Shown: positions 30,403 to 40,574, counted from the stretch's first letter. The stretch: 64,000 nt of DNA from Streptosporangium sp. NBC_01495 (GCF_036250735.1 NZ_CP109430.1:6572001-6636000), one strand, 5' to 3'. Program-made: numbers and translations. Notes: generated by a model from the letters alone, not told the origin.

Positions 30403-33400
30403 CTAATTAATTCCTCCCATAATCGTAGGTTCCGGCACCTTACAGCCCTTGTGCTCGATCCAGTTACGCCCGAGGGTCGCTCTCCCGCGCTCTACCGAGC
30501 ATCGGTAAGCATGCTCAGCCTTAACGGAGTAATTGAGCGGCTTTCCATCCTTCCCGTTGTACGAGAAGGAAACTTTCAGTCGACCGATCATCACGTGAGA
30601 AAGCCGATCGATACTACATCTATCTAGATAGATAACTTGACACTCCATCCAGATTGCTGCACTGTTTGCCTTGTCGGCGACAGTCGACGGATGAGCATCG
30701 GCCCAGTTGTTCTCGCCCCGCTCGATGCACTTATCAGCCTGGTCGTGACTGAGTGTCAGAGAAAATCCTGCACTGCTCTCAGACAAGCCGAAGTTAAGGC
30801 CAGCTCCGATTTCGGCCTTTTCGAGATTATGCCGGAAGCAGGCACCGGCCCTCAGCTCCATCGGCTTTACTTTTTTATCGTCGATTTCATACGACTTCTT
30901 CAGTGCCTTCAGGAACTCTTTCGTGAACTGCGGCAGAGGCTTCCTTGGATCCCATTCGGCCGAATTTCCCGGATAGACGAACATGAAGTTCTCGAAACTT
31001 TCCGTAGACCAGAACTTGAATTCACCCGAATCTTCTTCGTTCATGGGTTCCCAGCTAGAAACGATGGAAGAGCGGAAGAACCAATTCTTGCGGCCCAGGT
31101 TCTGCACTATCCAGCAGTAATTGCGCTTGTTGGTGATCTCGCAGCTGCGCTGAGAATTCTTCGATTGCGTTCCCGAGGCGCCTGCGACCACACCACCCTG
31201 AGGACATGGAACGGAAGCCGATACATCGGACGCGCCGCCAGGAAAACTACCCGTGACTGCGCCACACATATCGAAGAGATCCGACCCGTCTTTCTCTGCC
31301 TCAAGGGGAGTCTGGATAATGGTCATGTTGCCACAGCGGTCGAAGACGAAGATGTCGATCACGGCTTCACTTGGCTCGACCTGACCGGCGGTGCCGACGA
31401 CCGACCGAGCTGGCTTCGCGGATGCCGGCATGTCCGACGTCTGTTCAGTCCAGCTGCGCTTAACCTCTGCAGTCACTCGTATTGTGCCGTCGGACGTCGC
31501 CTGGACGACCGCACGTGGTATCTCCACAAGGGAGCCCGAGCGAACAGTGCCAGCCTCGTTCATGGCGGTTCTCGTCTGCACCAATTCTGCATTGAACAGA
31601 GACAGCTTGGCTGTGCTGGGCCCATCGGCGGTCACTCCAGGAGCGTCCCAGATGGTGTTGGCGCGGCCTTCCAGGACTGCATCCTGTGCTTGGTAATAGG
31701 CCTTCACCCTGTCAACGTACTCTTGGGCTCCCGATTCCGCGTCAGCTGTCGCCGTCGTGGCCTTTGACGCGGAGTCCAGGAATGGAACACACGTCACAAC
31801 GCCTCCACTCCCAATCGGCTTGGGTGGCGGCACAGCCTTCGGCGTGACCGTGACTGCTTCCCAGTCACTCACACCAAAAGCGGTCTTGGCCCGGACTTTT
31901 ACCGTGTAGGTGACGGCGTTCACCAACCCGGTGACTCCCGCCCATGGTTCCTTGGATTCTAATGTCTTGACGACCGCTCCGTCCTGGTCAGCGACCTCGA
32001 TATCGTAACCGTCCAACATGGCGATGCTGCCGTTGTCTTCTGGCAGCCCCCAACTAGCAATCGCACTCGCATCACCAGGCTGTGTGACCAGGTTCAGCAC
32101 CTTGCTGGGTGGCCCCGCCAACAAATACTTCACCTCCAGGGAAGGGGGTTCGGCTGCGGCTGGGGCAGCGAAGGTAACCACCTCGTCCTTGTTGGAGGTA
32201 AGCATCAACCACTGGTATTCGCTGCCCGCTATATCGGTTTGCGGACCGCTCAACGGCAGCGAATACGGTGTGGTTGTGGTGTCCGCGTCGCCCGCCAGGT
32301 CCGACCCCTTGGACTCGCCAGTGATCGGACTCTTCAGCGGGACAGCGGTGATAACCGTGTCCGTCGTGCACGTTCCTGCTGGACAGATAGGCGTGCCGAG
32401 CTTGAGGACGCCCTCGGAAACGCTTGCGCCGTCGGGGAGTTCGTCGAGCCTGAACCCGATCACCGCGGCTGTCTTGTCGACACCGCTGCCGCCGATCTGC
32501 ATGACGGTCGAGTCGGTCACCGTACAGGGTGAACCGTCACAAGCCGTCGGATCGACCTTGGCGGTCTTGATGACGAAGTTGTCCTTGAGCAGGGTCAGGT
32601 GGTTGACGGTTTCGGCGGGCGGGTCCGTCGGGGTGCCCGGGGTGGTGAAGGTGACGAAGGCGGTCTTGGCCGTGCAGAGTTCCTCCACGCCCTCGTTCTG
32701 CGCGGTCGCTGCCGCGCCTTCCCGGGCCGGAGGTGCGGTGTTCGACTTCGAGGCCGCGGGGGCTTGGCCGCCGGGGGTGTAGAACGTCCACTGGTAAGGA
32801 GCCATGGTGTTGCCGGCGAGGTCCTTGGCGCCGCTCACCTTGGCTACGTATCGCCCGCCTTCCTCCAGGTAGTAAGGCTCAAAGGTCAGTATCTTGCCGG
32901 TGGCGTCCATCCCCACCGTGCCATATACCGGCATGGAGAACTCGGGGTTGTACCCCATGACCTCGATCTGGGCGCCCGTCACCCGCTCGCTGAACGTCGC
33001 CACCACATCGGTGTAGGGTCCGACCTCCGTCGCGCCGTTGGCCGGGGCGGTCCCCACCACCGTGGGAGGTGTCGTGTCTCCCGGCGGAGTGGGCGTCGGG
33101 GTCACACTCGGAGTCGGAGTCGGAGTCACACCAGGGGTCGGGGTGACCGTCGGAGTGGGAGTAGGAGTGGGAGTCGGTGTCGGGTTGGGGTCCGGGTCGG
33201 GTGACGTACCGCCGCCGACGACGCAGGCCTGCATCTGCCACTTGTAGGTGCGACCGGCCTGGACGGTGTTCTCCGGCACCTGGAATGACGCGCGCTCACC
33301 ACCGTTGACCGACCTCGCGCCCAGGGGGCTCGATCCGATCGGCGTGCCGGCGTTGTCGTACAGGAAGTACTTGGCGGTCACCGGTCCGCCCGAGGGGCGG

Positions 33401-35982
33401 TTGACCATGCCCGACAGGATCGGCCTGGTGGGGTCGGCCATGCCGGTCTCGGCGTCCGTGGGAACGTACGGCGCGTCGGTGGTGATGCGGTAGTACGGGC
33501 TCTCGCTGCAGGTGATGGGGGTTGCCCCGTTGATGCAGGCCCTGACGGAGAACTTGAAGCTGTCGACGTTGCTGACGTCGTAGGTGATGGACGCGGCCTG
33601 GCCGGAGGGCAGGTTGGCGTTGGTGGGCGGGGTGAGACTGAGCATCCACTGGATCTCGGTGGGGCTCAGGGCACGGTCGTAGGCGCGGATCTCGTCGTAG
33701 GCGGCCTTGACCGAGGAGTAGTCGGCGCCGGCGCGCCTGCCGTTGCCGAGCTCGAAGGACCCGTCGGCCTGCCACGGGGTGACGGTGTGGTCGGCCTCCG
33801 CGGCCTGGACACCGTTGACGTACAGGCGGATCTTCTTGGCGGTGGCGTCATAGACACCGGCCAGGTGCGTCCAGGTACCGATCGACGCCGTCATGGAGGA
33901 CTTGATCTCCGTCACCGGGCTGGTGGCGGTGTTGTTGTGGTACATCTGCATGTTCCACTTGCGGGTGGTGGGTTCGTAGCCGACGCTGAAGGCGCTGTTG
34001 ACGGTTCCGTTCTGGCTGATCAGCGGAATCGTGTGGGTTCCGACGTCCAGCCGGACCCAACCGGCCGCGGAGAAGCTCTTGTCGGTCCGCAGCACCGGAC
34101 CCTCGGTCGAGGCGTCGGAGGGATTCCCAGCGGTGCCGTTGAGAAGGAGCGCCTTGCCGTCCTTGCCGTCGATCCATGAGTAGCGTCCGTCGATGAAGAT
34201 CAGCGGGTTGCCCTTACCGCTGGAGTCGTTGCCCCAGGTGCCGTCGGTGAAGCTCCACTTCCCGATCTCACCGCCGCCGGTCGTCCAGGAGGGAAGCGGT
34301 GCGGTGGACTCGACCACGGAGACGTAGTAGTCGATGTTCCTTCCGTCGACGGAGGTGGACTTGTAGTCGACCTTGGCCGAGCTCTTGCGCACGATCGCGT
34401 GGTCGCCGTCCATCGAGTCGACCGACTCTGCGGTGACCGTGGGGATCTCGGGCGGCAGGATGTACTGGGTGATCAGCTTGGGCGGGGTGGCGCCGGTGCC
34501 GGTCGTCTCCGCGGAGTGGAAGACCGCCGAGTAGCCGCTGTAGCGGTCGACACTCTCGGTGGGGCCCTGAAGCCCGATGCCGTAGTTGGGCTGGCCCGCG
34601 ACCCAGTCCTTGACCCATTTGGTGATCGGCCAGGTCATCACGCCGGGCGTGAAGACGTTCGTGGTCGGGCAGGGGGTGGTCACAAAGTCGAGACTGGCGG
34701 GCTTGTTGGACCAGGTCATGTTGCCCGCTATCCAGCCGGTGTTGACCCGGGTGGCGTACACCCTGCCGTCGCCACGCTGGTGGCAGCCGGGTGACTCGGT
34801 GCGCCACAGCTGCATGGTGGAGGAGATGATGGGCTTGTTGGCCAGGCCGGCGACGTCGAACGTCAGGTACGAGCGCCAGTAGTTGACCGCGTCCACCCCG
34901 TTGCAGCCGGAGTAAGCAGCACCGATCTTCAGCAGCGTGGCGCCCGGCTGGTCGTTGGTGTTGCAGTCGGCGCCGCTGGAGAGCAGCGTGTCGGTCTTGA
35001 CGGTCAGCGTGGAGGTGGGGTCCACCACGACGGGGTAGACGGTGGCGGGGTCGGCCAGCCAGCCGGCGTCCGGCTTGAGGACCAGCGTCCGTTCGCCGTC
35101 GTCCTCGATGACGGAGGTGGCGATCGGAGCACTGCGCGGCGCGGTGGTGGCCTTGGGGTCCCGCGCGGCGGCGCCAGTACTGTCCCACATCACCGGCTTC
35201 GGCGCCTGGGCGACGACCTTGTCCTTGGCGTCGGTGAGCTCCAGGCCGCCCCGCTTGGACATGGTGAGGGTCAACTCCGGAGACTTCACCGGAATGCGGA
35301 TCTCCAGCGCCTCCTTGGGGCGCTCGCGCAGTACCACGTCGTGCCGGAAGCCGGTGGGCAGGGCGGTGACGACCAGGTCGGCCGCGGGTCCGGCGGCGTC
35401 CGGGTAGGTGGCGACGTTGCCCTTCACCACCGGGCGGGGCAGTTTCCCGTCCCAGGAGAGGCTGAGGCTCTGGTCCGCGTCACGCCTCATCACCGCGAAC
35501 GGAGCGTCGTCCCCGCCGAGGGAAAAGGCGAGGTCGGCCTTGGCCACCTTGGGTTTGAGGACGCCGTCCTTCTCGACCAGCGTGGTGTCGATCCACGCCC
35601 ACACGCCGTTGTCCTGCCTGACCTGCGCGGGACCTGAGTACGACTCCGTCTTCAGGCTGCCGTCCGGGAAGGCCCAGGTGCGCGAGGTCTCGGTGAAGGC
35701 TCCGATGGCCTCAATTGGTTTGTTTTGTTTCCTGGCCTCCGCGACCGCCGCGCGCAGCGGGGCATCGGGGTCCTTCGGGCGGGGAAACGGCGTCTGGAGC
35801 GGCGCCGAGGGGGTGGGTTCCGGATCGGCGGCCTGTGCGGGCAGGACACCGCTCGACACCAGGAGCGAGGCGGCCAGGGCGGAGACGGTCACGACCGTGG
35901 TCGTGACCCGTCTGTTCGGTCTGCGCCGCCGGGGCGGCGCGAAGGGACGGTTCGGTAAGGGAAACCCCACCGGTGCCTCCAT
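30403..35982 (-). CDS. Giant exported multidomain protein: DNRLRE, LamG, Ig-like, Fn3, unique C-terminal tail
   Basis: 1859 aa from ATG 35982 (an ATG at 36054 is an alternative). Signal sequence after an Arg-rich n-region (TTTVVTVSALAASLLVSSGVLPAQA). Then an N-terminal domain shared with actinobacterial RHS/wall proteins (PDGSLKTESYSGPAQVRQDN), a DNRLRE domain (~330-500, VNYWRSYLTFDVAG), a LamG/concanavalin domain (~570-760, GKALLLNGTAG, FSAAGWVRL, WTHLAGVYDATAKKIRLYVNG), a Pro-Thr linker (~930-990), an Ig-like Big_5 (PPTVVGTAPANGATEVG), a second DNRLRE-like unit and Fn3. No RHS repeats follow. The last ~290 aa are AT-richer, Cys-containing and unrecognised, like a swapped effector tail. Confidence 0.8.
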   Translation of the reverse strand: MEAPVGFPLPNRPFAPPRRRRPNRRVTTTVVTVSALAASLLVSSGVLPAQAADPEPTPSAPLQTPFPRPKDPDAPLRAAVAEARKQNKPIEAIGAFTETSRTWAFPDGSLKTESYSGPAQVRQDNGVWAWIDTTLVEKDGVLKPKVAKADLAFSLGGDDAPFAVMRRDADQSLSLSWDGKLPRPVVKGNVATYPDAAGPAADLVVTALPTGFRHDVVLRERPKEALEIRIPVKSPELTLTMSKRGGLELTDAKDKVVAQAPKPVMWDSTGAAARDPKATTAPRSAPIATSVIEDDGERTLVLKPDAGWLADPATVYPVVVDPTSTLTVKTDTLLSSGADCNTNDQPGATLLKIGAAYSGCNGVDAVNYWRSYLTFDVAGLANKPIISSTMQLWRTESPGCHQRGDGRVYATRVNTGWIAGNMTWSNKPASLDFVTTPCPTTNVFTPGVMTWPITKWVKDWVAGQPNYGIGLQGPTESVDRYSGYSAVFHSAETTGTGATPPKLITQYILPPEIPTVTAESVDSMDGDHAIVRKSSAKVDYKSTSVDGRNIDYYVSVVESTAPLPSWTTGGGEIGKWSFTDGTWGNDSSGKGNPLIFIDGRYSWIDGKDGKALLLNGTAGNPSDASTEGPVLRTDKSFSAAGWVRLDVGTHTIPLISQNGTVNSAFSVGYEPTTRKWNMQMYHNNTATSPVTEIKSSMTASIGTWTHLAGVYDATAKKIRLYVNGVQAAEADHTVTPWQADGSFELGNGRRAGADYSSVKAAYDEIRAYDRALSPTEIQWMLSLTPPTNANLPSGQAASITYDVSNVDSFKFSVRACINGATPITCSESPYYRITTDAPYVPTDAETGMADPTRPILSGMVNRPSGGPVTAKYFLYDNAGTPIGSSPLGARSVNGGERASFQVPENTVQAGRTYKWQMQACVVGGGTSPDPDPNPTPTPTPTPTPTVTPTPGVTPTPTPSVTPTPTPPGDTTPPTVVGTAPANGATEVGPYTDVVATFSERVTGAQIEVMGYNPEFSMPVYGTVGMDATGKILTFEPYYLEEGGRYVAKVSGAKDLAGNTMAPYQWTFYTPGGQAPAASKSNTAPPAREGAAATAQNEGVEELCTAKTAFVTFTTPGTPTDPPAETVNHLTLLKDNFVIKTAKVDPTACDGSPCTVTDSTVMQIGGSGVDKTAAVIGFRLDELPDGASVSEGVLKLGTPICPAGTCTTDTVITAVPLKSPITGESKGSDLAGDADTTTTPYSLPLSGPQTDIAGSEYQWLMLTSNKDEVVTFAAPAAAEPPSLEVKYLLAGPPSKVLNLVTQPGDASAIASWGLPEDNGSIAMLDGYDIEVADQDGAVVKTLESKEPWAGVTGLVNAVTYTVKVRAKTAFGVSDWEAVTVTPKAVPPPKPIGSGGVVTCVPFLDSASKATTATADAESGAQEYVDRVKAYYQAQDAVLEGRANTIWDAPGVTADGPSTAKLSLFNAELVQTRTAMNEAGTVRSGSLVEIPRAVVQATSDGTIRVTAEVKRSWTEQTSDMPASAKPARSVVGTAGQVEPSEAVIDIFVFDRCGNMTIIQTPLEAEKDGSDLFDMCGAVTGSFPGGASDVSASVPCPQGGVVAGASGTQSKNSQRSCEITNKRNYCWIVQNLGRKNWFFRSSIVSSWEPMNEEDSGEFKFWSTESFENFMFVYPGNSAEWDPRKPLPQFTKEFLKALKKSYEIDDKKVKPMELRAGACFRHNLEKAEIGAGLNFGLSESSAGFSLTLSHDQADKCIERGENNWADAHPSTVADKANSAAIWMECQVIYLDRCSIDRLSHVMIGRLKVSFSYNGKDGKPLNYSVKAEHAYRCSVERGRATLGRNWIEHKGCKVPEPTIMGGIN

Positions 35983-36068
35983 CGTGAAAAGGGAGATTGA
36001 TCGGCCGGGCCATGAGAATGGGAGAGCCCGGCCGAAGATGATCGCGGTAAGCATCCCTGCCGGTGCTG

Positions 36069-36100
36069 TTGATCTTGTCGTATAGAATGTCTTGATCTTG
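36069..36100 (+). promoter_or_regulatory. Direct repeat upstream of the SARP gene: possible SARP binding site
   Basis: TTGATCTTG occurs at 36069-36077 and 36092-36100, 23 bp apart (about two helical turns), and both are followed by a (C/T)GTA. SARP proteins bind direct repeats on one DNA face. Lies in the 220-bp gap between the giant gene and the SARP gene, so it could serve both divergent promoters. Confidence 0.45.
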
Positions 36101-36203
36101 CTGTACGGCCAGATTTCGCGCGCTAAACAGGGGATGGGTCACATATGAAGCAGCCCAAGGCAGGAAATATGTGCGGGGCGCACACGCACCACTTCACTGA
36201 GCG

Positions 36204-39200
36204 ATGACCGTACGGAGAGTTAAAACACAGCTTCGCGTCCTTGGTCCGGTCGACGTGTGGCGCGATGAGCGTTCGGTCAACGTCGTGGGGCCCAAACAAC
36301 GAACATTGCTCGCCCTTCTCGTGCTGCAGGCGAATCGGATCGTCCCCCACGATCGATTACTGACGGCGCTGTGGGGAGGAGCCATTCCGGCGACCGGCCG
36401 GCGACTGCTCCACAATCACCTGTGGTCCGTACGGCGCCTGCTCGACGACGCGAACGCCCTGGTGGGCACGCCTACCGGCTACTCCCTGCGACTGCTGCCG
36501 GGCGACTCCGACCTCGATGTCTTTCTCACCGAGACAACAATGGGACGCTCCGCGATGACCGAAGAGGATCCGGCAAAGGCCTCTGATCACTTCAGTACGG
36601 CACTGGCGCTCTGGCGTGGCCCCGCACTTGACGGTACCCAACCCGAATTTCAGGCCGCAGAAGGAAGCGCACTCGAAGAATTACGCATCGCCACGGTCTT
36701 CAACCGCATCGAGGCGGATCTCATCTTGAAGCGGCACGCGGAGTTGATCGGCGAACTGCGCCTACTGGTGGCAGAGCACCCTCTGCACGAGGGCTTCCGA
36801 GGTCAGTTGATGCGGGCATTTCACCGAATCGGCCGCACGGCGGAGGCACTGGAGGAATTCAGGATCGCCAGGCAGCACTTCCGCGAGGAACTCGGACTGG
36901 ACCCGGGTGAGGAACTCACCCGGATCCACAGGTCGATCCTGGCAGGTGAACCGGCCTTTGAAACCACCTCGGCAGACCCCATCCCCTCGTCCCCGGTATC
37001 CCCCTCCCCCGCCGCACCGCCCACGATGGCCGTGCCCAGGCAATTGCCGGCCGACATCGCTCGCTTCACCGGTCGTGAGGAGAGCCTGCGACGTCTGGAC
37101 CTCCTGCTCTCCGCGGATCGCAATGGCGCGTCAGCCGTAGTGATCACCGCTATCACCGGCATTCCCGGGATCGGAAAGACCGCGCTCGCGACGCGGTGGG
37201 GACACCGTGTGGCGGACCGGTTTCCCGACGGGCAGCTGTACGTGAACCTCCACGGTTACTCCCAGGGAGAGCCGGTCACCGGTACGCAGGCGCTGCACCA
37301 ACTCCTGAGAGGGCTCGGGGTGGCCGCGGACCAGATTCCCCACGAGGTCGACGAGCGAACGTCGATGTACCGGTCGCTTCTGGCCGACAGACGAATGCTC
37401 GTGGTGCTCGACAACGCGGCCAGACCGGAACAGATACGTCCGTTGCTCCCCGGCTCGTCACTGTGCAAGGTGGTCATCACCAGCCGGGACTCTCTACGGG
37501 GGCTCACGGCGACGCACGACGTCGACACCCTCACCCTCGACCTGCTCTCACCCGATGAGGCGAAGGCACTGCTCATCGCCGTCCTGGGGAAGGAACGGGT
37601 TCGCGACCAGGCAGACGCCGTACTCGAACTCGCTCACCTCTGCGGATATCTCCCGCTCGCACTGCGACTGGCCGCCGCGCATCTGGTAAGCCAGCCCACG
37701 TTGCCCATCGCCGACTTCGCCGCCAGGCTTCTCCGGGAGAACCGGCTGACGGCACTGGACATCGAGGAAGACCCGCACATAGGCGTTCGAGCCGCTTTCA
37801 TGATGTCCTACGGAAGCCTGCCCGAGACCGCCCGGCGGATCTTCAGGTCGCTGGGCATCCACCCCGGCCCTGACATCGGCATCGACGAGGTCATCGCTCT
37901 GACCGGCTCGTCCATCGGAGCCGTGAACGCGGCTCTCAACACGCTCATCGGCGCACACCTCGTCCAGCACGGCACCGATGGGCGTTTCGTCGTCCATGAC
38001 CTGGTGAGCCTGTTCGCCCGCGAACGTGGCGAGTCCGAAGACACCGAGACGATTCGGCACGGCGCGCTGATCCGGCTGTTCGACTGGTATCTGCACACGG
38101 CCAGAGCGGCCATGAAGCAGGTGCACGTCGACCACAGCGGGATCAAGCTCGTCTCGGAACCTCCCTCACACGGCATCCCGGCCTTTGGCGATTATGATTC
38201 CGCGACCTCGTGGCTGGACATCGAATATCCGGCGCTGATTGCCGCTGTCAACTACGCGGCGAGCCACGGATGGCCGGATTACGCATGGCAGATCGCATAC
38301 ACGCTGGACTACTTCTTTTATCTCAGAGATAGAACCGACGACTGGCTGACCATTCATCAGACCGCCCTGTCGGCAGTCCGCGAGGCCGGTGACCAGCACG
38401 GGGAGGGGCGGATACTGAACGCCCTGGGCGCGGCGAACATGTTCTCCGGAAAAATCAACAAGTGCATTGAGTACCAGCGACAGGCTCTGGACATCAGCCG
38501 GACGATCGGAGATCGGAAAGATGAGGGCTACGCGCTAGGCCGGATCGGATACAGCCTGCTATGGACTGGAGACTTCCATCAGGCCATAAAAAACTGCTTG
38601 ACGGCAACTGAACTGTTTCACCAACTTGACGACGAGCACGGCGAGGTGACGGTGCTGTTCACCCTAGGGATTGCCTATCTCAGAATAGGGCGTTCCCTAG
38701 ATGCTCTCCAGTGCCTTGAAAAATGCTTAACTTTCGATCGTAAAACAGGAAGCCGCAACGACGAAGCTTACACGCTTACCCTACTGGGCGACGTTCACGA
38801 AAGCCTGGGTGACCTGGGGACGGCTTTGGAATTCCAGCAGCGATCGATCCAACTGAACAGAGAGGTAGGTAATCGCCGGCTCGAGGCAAACGCCATGAGT
38901 AGCATCGGAAAAATATTCAGACAACAGGGACAGCATACCGAAGCAATCGAACAACACAGCCAGGCTCTTATTCAAATAAGGGAGGTGGGAGACCACTATG
39001 CCGAGTGCGAGATCTTGATGGATCTCGGCACAGCCCTCCTGGAAACCGGAGACAAACAGGCAGCACTGGAGAGCCAACATGCCGCTCTGGATATAGCCAT
39101 CACCGTCAAAGACCGGTATCGGCAGGGTCTGGCCCGCAATAATCTCGCCCATGCGCTACACGCACTCGGCAGGACCGAAGGGGCCACTAACCAGTGGAGA

Positions 39201-39302
39201 ACGGCTTTTGACATCCTCTCCCCCATGGGGGTTCCCGAGGTCAGGGAGATCGCCCAGCAGACGCTTGGAGCGTCGGCCCTCACGACACGGTTACCAGAGT
39301 GA
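36204..39302 (+). CDS. AfsR/SARP family regulator with NB-ARC and TPR domains
   Basis: 1032 aa. Order: OmpR-like winged helix (LRVLGPVDVWRDERSVNVVGPKQRTLLALL, ~10-95), bacterial transcriptional activator domain (~100-245), NB-ARC ATPase with P-loop GIPGIGKTALATRWG and VVLDNAARPEQIRPLLPG, then tetratricopeptide repeats (~720-1010; NALGAANMFSG, ALGRIGYSLLWTGD, MDLGTALLETGD). TTA codons at 52, 160 and 842 make it a candidate for control by the rare leucyl tRNA. It is divergent from the giant exported gene, its probable target. Confidence 0.92.
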   Translation: MTVRRVKTQLRVLGPVDVWRDERSVNVVGPKQRTLLALLVLQANRIVPHDRLLTALWGGAIPATGRRLLHNHLWSVRRLLDDANALVGTPTGYSLRLLPGDSDLDVFLTETTMGRSAMTEEDPAKASDHFSTALALWRGPALDGTQPEFQAAEGSALEELRIATVFNRIEADLILKRHAELIGELRLLVAEHPLHEGFRGQLMRAFHRIGRTAEALEEFRIARQHFREELGLDPGEELTRIHRSILAGEPAFETTSADPIPSSPVSPSPAAPPTMAVPRQLPADIARFTGREESLRRLDLLLSADRNGASAVVITAITGIPGIGKTALATRWGHRVADRFPDGQLYVNLHGYSQGEPVTGTQALHQLLRGLGVAADQIPHEVDERTSMYRSLLADRRMLVVLDNAARPEQIRPLLPGSSLCKVVITSRDSLRGLTATHDVDTLTLDLLSPDEAKALLIAVLGKERVRDQADAVLELAHLCGYLPLALRLAAAHLVSQPTLPIADFAARLLRENRLTALDIEEDPHIGVRAAFMMSYGSLPETARRIFRSLGIHPGPDIGIDEVIALTGSSIGAVNAALNTLIGAHLVQHGTDGRFVVHDLVSLFARERGESEDTETIRHGALIRLFDWYLHTARAAMKQVHVDHSGIKLVSEPPSHGIPAFGDYDSATSWLDIEYPALIAAVNYAASHGWPDYAWQIAYTLDYFFYLRDRTDDWLTIHQTALSAVREAGDQHGEGRILNALGAANMFSGKINKCIEYQRQALDISRTIGDRKDEGYALGRIGYSLLWTGDFHQAIKNCLTATELFHQLDDEHGEVTVLFTLGIAYLRIGRSLDALQCLEKCLTFDRKTGSRNDEAYTLTLLGDVHESLGDLGTALEFQQRSIQLNREVGNRRLEANAMSSIGKIFRQQGQHTEAIEQHSQALIQIREVGDHYAECEILMDLGTALLETGDKQAALESQHAALDIAITVKDRYRQGLARNNLAHALHALGRTEGATNQWRTAFDILSPMGVPEVREIAQQTLGASALTTRLPE

Positions 39303-39377
39303 TCGCAGGTTAACGAGGGCCCGGGAGGAGGGGCTTCAAGGGTTTCTTCAGGACGCCCGCATGGATCTGCGTCCTAT

Positions 39378-40574
39378 TCAGGCGGTGAGCAGCAGCGCCG
39401 TCACCGTGGCGGTCACGCCCACCATGACCAGCGCCGTCCCGGCCAGGACGAACGTGAGCATCGGCACCCGCACTCCCCTGCGGCGGCACCACTCGAACCA
39501 CAGCAGGGTGGCGAGGGAGGCCCACGGGGTGATCACCGAGCCGGCGTTGGTGCCGACGAGCAGGGCGAACAGCAGGTCCCGGTCGCCCGGGGGGATGGCC
39601 TGCTCCACGACCGTGTAGGCGGGCAGGTTGTTGATCAGGTTGGACAGCACCGCGCCGACGGCCGCGACGCGGTAGGCCCCGTCGCCTCCCGGGCCCCCGG
39701 AGGTCCCGACGAGGGAGCTCATCACCGAGGCCAGGCCGTACCGGCTCAGGGTGGGCACCACCAGGAACAGGCCGACGACGAAGACGAGCAGCTGCCAGGG
39801 GAACAGCGCGAGGGTGAGCTTCGAGCGGTCGCGCCAGGCGAAGGCGGCGATCATCAGGGCCGCCCCGGCCAGGGCGGCGAACTGGATCGGCAGCTCCAGC
39901 AGGATCGCGGCGACGAACAGGACGCACGCCGAGGCCGCGATCCTGAACAGCACCGGGTCGGCGACCGGCCCGGGGGTCGGCGGGTCGTAGCGGACGGCAC
40001 CGCGCCGGCCACGGCGCCAGAAGAACACCCACAGGAAGACCATGGTGACCGCGATGGAGACGAGCTGGGGGAACCAGAGCCGGCCGGCGAACTCGCGGGC
40101 GGACATCCCGAGCCGTTCCACGGCCAGCAGGTTCGTCAGGTTCGACACCGGCAGGAGCAGGGCGGCGGTGTTGGCCAGCCAGAGGGTCGTCATGGCCAGC
40201 GGCAGCGCGGCGATCCCGGTCCTGGCCGCGAGGGCGAGCATGACGGGCGTCAGCAGCACCACCGTGGTGTCCAGGTTCAGGAAGATGGTGACCACCGAGG
40301 CGAAGGCCGTGCACAGCAGGAAGAGCGCGACGTGGTTTCCCCGCCCCACCGCCGCCAGCCGGATCGCGATCACATCGAAGAGCCGGGCCTCCTTGACGAG
40401 GTCCGCGAGGATGATCACCGCGCCGAGGAACAGCAGGATCGGCGCGATCCGCTCCATCTCGCTCCAGGCCTCCCGTACGGGAAGCAGACCGGTCGCGACG
40501 AACAGGAGGCCGAGGCCAAGCAGTCCGAAGCGGATCCGGTCCAGAACGCTCAATCGCCGCAGCACATCGGACAT
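39378..40574 (-). CDS. SLC13/ArsB-type anion permease
   Basis: 398 aa; ATG 40574 preceded by GTGAGG. About 11 hydrophobic helices. Signature pieces: FLNLDTTVVLLTPVMLALAARTG, NLTNLLAVERLGMSAREFAGRLW and NNLPAYTVVEQAIPPGDRD, with the paired NxTN/NNLP-like motifs of the ion transporter superfamily (ArsB, CitMHS). The transported anion (arsenite, citrate or other) cannot be decided; no arsR/arsC neighbours, so arsenic export is not favoured. Confidence 0.8.
   Translation of the reverse strand: MSDVLRRLSVLDRIRFGLLGLGLLFVATGLLPVREAWSEMERIAPILLFLGAVIILADLVKEARLFDVIAIRLAAVGRGNHVALFLLCTAFASVVTIFLNLDTTVVLLTPVMLALAARTGIAALPLAMTTLWLANTAALLLPVSNLTNLLAVERLGMSAREFAGRLWFPQLVSIAVTMVFLWVFFWRRGRRGAVRYDPPTPGPVADPVLFRIAASACVLFVAAILLELPIQFAALAGAALMIAAFAWRDRSKLTLALFPWQLLVFVVGLFLVVPTLSRYGLASVMSSLVGTSGGPGGDGAYRVAAVGAVLSNLINNLPAYTVVEQAIPPGDRDLLFALLVGTNAGSVITPWASLATLLWFEWCRRRGVRVPMLTFVLAGTALVMVGVTATVTALLLTA

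Noticed and set aside
39378-40574. Arsenite efflux assignment for the SLC13/ArsB permease
   Set aside because: No ars neighbours and motifs are shared by other anion permeases.
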